A program made the position numbers and the translations under genes. DNA of 64,000 nt from Mycocentrospora acerina (Eukaryota > Ascomycota > Dothideomycetes > Pleosporales), in assembly GCA_022701365.1 (NCBI GenBank), contig JAKUHH010000201.1:434001-498000 (forward strand), in the 5' to 3' direction. The notes beneath the pieces were generated by a model that was not told the DNA's origin, ran no database searches, and worked only from the letters and a program-made list of their open reading frames with translations. Shown here piece by piece: positions 59,026-64,000 of the stretch. How positions within the stretch are numbered: position 1 is the stretch's first letter; the number at the start of each line of letters is the position of its first letter.

Positions 59026-62000
59026 ATGGCATTCTCCTCGTCCGCACCAAGCAGCAGCTTTCGGCAGGGGCTATCCTCGAGGTTAAATCGGTTTCGCCGT
59101 AAACTTCAATATCATCCGAGCAAACCCAGTTCTCAATCGCCCCCAAAGCACAGTGCAGATCCAAATAGTACTCAAGAGTGAGTAGTGCACAAGTTCTGAT
59201 AACTTTTACTAATTGATTAGTAGTACCGGTTCGCAATTACCTAACCAAACAGATGACATATCTACGAACTCGGCTGCTATTGTAGATGATGACACTCAAG
59301 ATATCTCCCAACCAAAAGCTGTTGCCACAAGCCATTCTAAAGGGATCTCAGCCGATGAGTCGACAACCGATGATAGTATTAGTAGTGCAGCTGTCTCTAC
59401 AGATCTTTGGAGTGCAGCCTACCGTGAAGCAGTCGATAGTCTAGGTACAGACATAGATATTGCTATTCTTGCAGGTAGCAATGCGGCACAGTTATTCAAG
59501 AAACTAGAAGATTTAGATAAAGATGCAACAGAGGATTCCGCGTTTTTGCGTGGTGTGGCATATTTGCGCTCTATACAGGTACCGCTCGAGAGATTTAAGC
59601 TGGCATTAGACTTGGCGAGTCCACTAAGCAGTCTGGATCCAACAGTGACAACTGTTTTCGGGGTAGCCAGAAGTGTGACAGCGGTGAGTTTGTCCGATTG
59701 GGTCACTACACCTGTCAGATCGTGCCCGTCAGAGTTATTGACATATCTGAGAACAGATTGCCATAAGTTTTGCAACTGCCGATTTGGAGTTTGCAAAACA
59801 GATTGGGGAAATGCTGGAACAGATCTCATATATTGACGACTGTGATACTCTTGGCCAGAGAGCAAATAGGACAGATATTCACAAGGTAATCTATCTTGAA
59901 GTTTTCCATTCATATCTAAATTCCTACAGGCACTTGTGCCCGTGTATCGGGAAATACTAGAGTTTTATAAAGTCGCACACGAAATACTCACTAGGAGAGG
60001 AACAAAGTTGGCATTGAAAATGATATTGGAGACTGACCGTCTACCAAACATTGTACAAGAGTTCTTAAGACATGCTGATACACTTCGGAAACTCGTAGAA
60101 AAAGCTACTTGGGAGATTGTTGAGGACATCAAGATAATGCTTTACGACCGTGAAAGTAAGTTCTCAATGATATCACATGCTCAAGTCGCGGACTCACGTA
60201 GACTCAGTTGCAAGGTGGCTTGATAGTAGTAAGATGAAGCTGCAGAGTCGACATCACTCGCGTTTGCAGGACCTTCGAACCGATGAAGCTTGTGAATTTC
60301 TGCTTACACACCCGAACTTCGTGAGCTGGTTGTGTGCCCCCGATTCTCAGCAACTAGTGATTCTTGGTGAGATGGGCTGTGGGAAAACAGTTGCAATGAC
60401 ATTTCTTGTAGACGAACTGAGTCGAAGGAATGAGCACCAACTGCCCAAGCCCAAGATATGCTATTACTATTGCCGAGACGATGAGACTGGCCAAGCTGTT
60501 CATGTCTTCTCTGCATTGATCCTAGCGCTACTTGAGCAGTTCTCTGGCCTGAAGAAAACGTTCTATGATTGGTATAAGCAAAACCAGGCCTCCGGAATCC
60601 TCGAGCCAGCAAAGAACACAAAAAAATTAGAAGAGTTCCTGGAAATCGTGCTAGAAACACTAGATCGCTCACTCTTCATCATCATCGATGGCCTAGATGA
60701 GTGTGATAGAGAATCACGAAACATTCTTCTCAAACTGTTAAAGAAGTTATCAGAGAAAACTCCACGACTTAAAATGGTGCTCTCTTCCCGCCCCGAAGAA
60801 GAGATCTTGGAGCAGCTGAGCGGGGTGTTTAGAATTGATCTGAGCTCTGATCCTCATCGAGATGCCGTTATTGTCCGTCACACAGTCGAGAGGCAATTGT
60901 CCTACCTGTCAGCAGATGTCAGATTGCTTGTCATAGAGGCGCTATCTAATTTGGCACAAGGAAGTGCCATATGGACGAAGATGATTGTTGAACTCATCGA
61001 AGTTCGTAAAATCAGAGCGTTTGGGCCCATGCGACTTTTCTTGAAGGAGATGCCTTTGCCTCAGCAGCTCTCGAAACTCTACACCACCTTACTTCTACGA
61101 AGCTCTTCATATGACCCTGAGAATCAGAAGCTTGCTGCCTTAGCTTTAAAGCTTATTGCTGTCGCGTGCAGACCTCTTAGCATACAAGAGCTTGCTTGGG
61201 CCGTGGCGTTGGCTGCAGTTCAACATGAGGTCACTACTGTAGCCTCTCTTGCCCTACTAGCAGACCATCAAAGGGTCATGAGTCTAATTCATCCTTTCAT
61301 TACTCGCGTCGATTTTAATGATATCAGAAAGCGTCAAGTCCAACTCGCACATCAGTCAGTGAAAGAATTCATCATGCGGGAGTGGACTTGGCTGCAAGAC
61401 TCTGCAACATCAATAGTGTCTGATCCAACAGCTATGCCTTCTAAGATTGAGAATCCAGAGACACTCATCTTAGATATTTGCATCGACTATCTTCTCTTAG
61501 ACGAAATCGGCAACCGTCAACTATTTTCTGAAGAGCAAATTGCGATCGACGAGCTGCCACAAGAATTTGACCTGTTCAATGATGACGAGAGCTCATTTGA
61601 GTACGATGTGCATTGCACTTGGGAGGCCTGGGAAGAAAATATGATACTCTACGATCCGACCGAGCGTGGCTTCGGTGAGCTTTTTGTTTATGCATCAAGT
61701 CATTGGCTCAAACATTTCGGTAACATCAAAAGTGGAGTTCTTCCATCGCTGGAGAAGATAGAGGCCTTATGTCAAGCAGGATCCACTCGGATCCATAATT
61801 GGATAAACCAGAACTGTCGCCCAGGTTGCGCAATCAAGGCCAGATTTAATTTTGAGAGTCAGTTATATGACCCTCTCAGTATCACTTCGCTGTATGGCTC
61901 AGAGGCTATCCTTCGCGATATGCTCGAGAATTCGAATTTCGACACGAAAAAATACCTTCCTTTTCCAGTTCTAGGGGCCGCTGATCAAATATTGCAGTGG

Positions 62001-62825
62001 GGTGATTTATCCAGGCTCAAGATGCTCTTCTCAGAGGGTAAACTTAGTCACCAGCTTCATAACCTCGAATTTTTCCGGCTCATTATAAGACGGTGGTCCG
62101 AAATTGGCAAACAACATGATAACTGGGAGGAAGCTTTCGACCTCATCGACCGTATTTCGGAGACACTCGTTGTGGAACGATGGGGCAATGAGCTTCTGTG
62201 CATCGCTGCTCGCGCCGGCTGTATGCCCATCATCCAGCGTTTGTGCGACCGAGCGCAGCAAAACCCCGAGCTCAAGGCTGAACTACTGCGTGGCTCTCGA
62301 TCGATTGGAGAAGCTGTTTTGGGGAACCACATCAGTGTAGTGGAGCATTTACTAAAGGAGAAATATTTTGAAACATACCTCCAGGACCTAAACTCTCGGG
62401 GTGAGAATCTCCTGCATATAGCATCAGGTCCCTGCAATCCAGCAATGTTCCACCTTCTTGTCCCCCATCTACATACGGCTCTGCACCAGATCGACAGTCA
62501 GGAGAACACGGCCCTCGGACGGATCATCAGCAACTGTTCTAATTCAAGTGATCAGCGCGAATGTGTAAGAACACTGCTTTCGAATGCTAGTATTAATAAG
62601 TATAATGACATTGGAGACGGGCAGCGGGATCTTTTGCAGGTAGCTGTGCAGCGTGGAGATACAGAGATGTGCCGTCTTTTGATTTGTGAAGGCAAAATGA
62701 ATCCGCTCTCAGCTTTGACACTTGGAGATGACGGACAGATGGTAATAAAAAACAAGCCTTGGATGGACGGGGAGGCTATGCTACAGTTGCTAAAGCAGCA
62801 TGCAACCACTGTGGAAGCGTCCTAA
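59026..62825 (+). CDS. STAND/NLR-like protein: N-terminal helical domain, NACHT NTPase, ankyrin-like C-terminus
   Basis: Exons 59026-59177, 59221-59683, 59757-59885, 59930-60155 and 60208-62825 encode 1195 residues in one frame. Residues 1-115 are Ser-rich. Residues about 115-310 are helical (WSAAYREAVDSLG; VPVYREILEFYKVAHEIL), like the N-terminal domain of many fungal STAND proteins. The NACHT domain has Walker A GEMGCGKT at 377-384, Walker B LFIIIDGLDEC at 479-489 and a sensor-like VLSSRPEEE. A winged-helix-like part (RPLSIQELAWAVALA; HQSVKEFI) precedes degenerate ankyrin-like repeats (ELLCIAARAGCMPIIQRLC; ENLLHIASG). Fungal NLRs mediate non-self recognition and cell-death control. It is intact. 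The fold of the N-terminal domain is inferred. Confidence 0.9.
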
Positions 62826-64000
62826 ATGAGCCTGGATCAATATTGTTGACATAAGGTACTATCTTGGAGGGCCGAATAGTGTCTTTTTGGCTATACAATC
62901 TCACTGTAGCATGGTTGCGGAAGATATTGTACGAGAAGTTTGAATCATCTTCGAGAAAAGTCGAAGCTTCGACTCCGAGACGGTTGCAAATACCTAACAT
63001 AACATTCTCCTGCCACCCTTAGCGACTAGGCTGACGCAGATGTAGATATTGAACCCATAAACTTTGAGTTTTACTTAAAATTGCAAATTTATTTTAGGCA
63101 GAATGTGTTGCGCGGAGTATATGTAAATACTAGCCGTGGCAGCCAAAGATCAATTGATCTTCTGCTGTTTCACGGAACGAAACCCTTCCTGTATGGAGAC
63201 GATCGTGATAAGAGTCTCTCGGCATGCCCAGGCAAGGTTTACTCTTGCTAGTGATTAGAAGCAAATTTAATATCAACTGGTTCTGCTCTATGCACTTCTT
63301 TGTTGGACGTACATTCAAAATATTGCCGACCTATCCTTTTCAGACATCAACACAAGTTTCCAGGTCGTCTGGATCATCGCTGGCTCCAACTTTTTTACTC
63401 TTGCAGGGAGATGAATCGACACAGAAAATCTGAGGGCAGAACACTAAGTATTTTCAGCCTCCTTCAATAGATAATTCACTTTTCGTTCATAGTACAAGTC
63501 TGCCCTCACTTCTATGATATGCAACATACTTGCTCAGAAAATCTTTTCGTCTCGGGGGCTTTGACTATATCTAAGTCGATATCTGATTGAACTGTATGAT
63601 CCCAACATGACTCAGAGGAGAGTTGATCCTTTATGCTCATGCCACACGATTAAGCTCTGATTCCTTTGCCTATGGCATTTTCATACGACAACTGGACGCT
63701 AGTTTTGAATAACGGCTGTAAGATTCAAATTCTGTTGAAAATAGATGCTCCAAGACAAACTGCAAGCTTGAGTAAGACAACTCAACAGAAACAGGATCTC
63801 TTCACACCATCACTCATCTTTCTCACCAATATGCCTCAAGCCGGATCAATCGCTACCGCCCACTTGAACTCAGATATTCTTGCGTGTGCTTCACCACACC
63901 GCAACTACTAACAACTGCTCGTCTTCGGTGTTCTTGACTGTGTGACTAAAGTAGAAGAAGAATATGCAAAAAAAAACGTGTGAACGCATCAAGCAAGCAA
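62826..64000. other. 3' flank of the NLR gene
   Basis: No supported gene. A frame of 81 codons at 63,666-63,911 has no domain or intron and a late start, and is not called. Confidence 0.45.

Noticed and set aside
1..64000. tRNA genes and CRISPR arrays
   Set aside because: I looked for T-loop words (GGTTCRANYCC) with matching acceptor stems and for spaced direct repeats; none held up. A tRNA-finding program would be decisive.

Overview
This window is nuclear DNA of a filamentous ascomycete. The genes have several introns, mostly of 45-65 bases with GTRNGT donors, CTAAC-like branch points and YAG acceptors. The window also carries typical ascomycete families: Zn2Cys6 regulators, a NACHT/ankyrin STAND protein, a DUF2985 protein and a dispersed 5S rRNA gene. 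A Dothideomycete, possibly Pleosporales, is my best guess, but that is inference. I built gene models by hand; each exon chain keeps a continuous frame.

Bases 1-16,230 look like a conserved core. They hold a Ubp2-type deubiquitinase (running off the left edge), a complex I 21 kDa subunit, tubulin cofactor C, an ASPM-like spindle protein with IQ motifs, an Ldb17/Dip1 (SPIN90) actin regulator and a monocarboxylate-type MFS transporter. These genes are closely spaced and intact.

Bases 16,231-64,000 look like accessory sequence. Genes are sparser and lie between AT-rich tracts, minisatellites and decayed duplicates. A membrane-tailed P-loop GTPase and an HSPA12-type Hsp70 relative form a head-to-head pair (19.5-23.4 kb), followed by an orphan coiled-coil gene (23.6-25.0 kb). 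Pieces of this block recur. A decayed copy of the Hsp70 3' end lies at 26.6 kb. A frameshifted copy of the orphan gene lies at 42.7 kb, next to an intact 119-nt 5S rRNA gene at 43.8 kb. The matching 5S sequence at 25.5 kb is deleted and C-to-T mutated, which suggests repeat-induced point mutation (RIP).

Between 28.7 and 42 kb lie two divergent Zn2Cys6 regulators, a DUF2985 protein with a dead partial copy beside it, a sterol glucosyltransferase-like protein, an esterase of the hormone-sensitive-lipase type and a class II aldolase. From 46.7 to 54 kb lie a small secreted Cys-containing protein, a PRISE-type reductase and a secreted SMP-30/lactonase-like protein. An F-box-like gene (56.6 kb) and a 1195-residue NACHT-ankyrin STAND receptor (59.0-62.8 kb) close the window. 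The enzymes could be a loosely grouped metabolic island, but there is no polyketide synthase, NRPS or terpene synthase here. A 162-N assembly gap at 30,279-30,440 sits inside a poly-G/C run that appears to lie within an intron.
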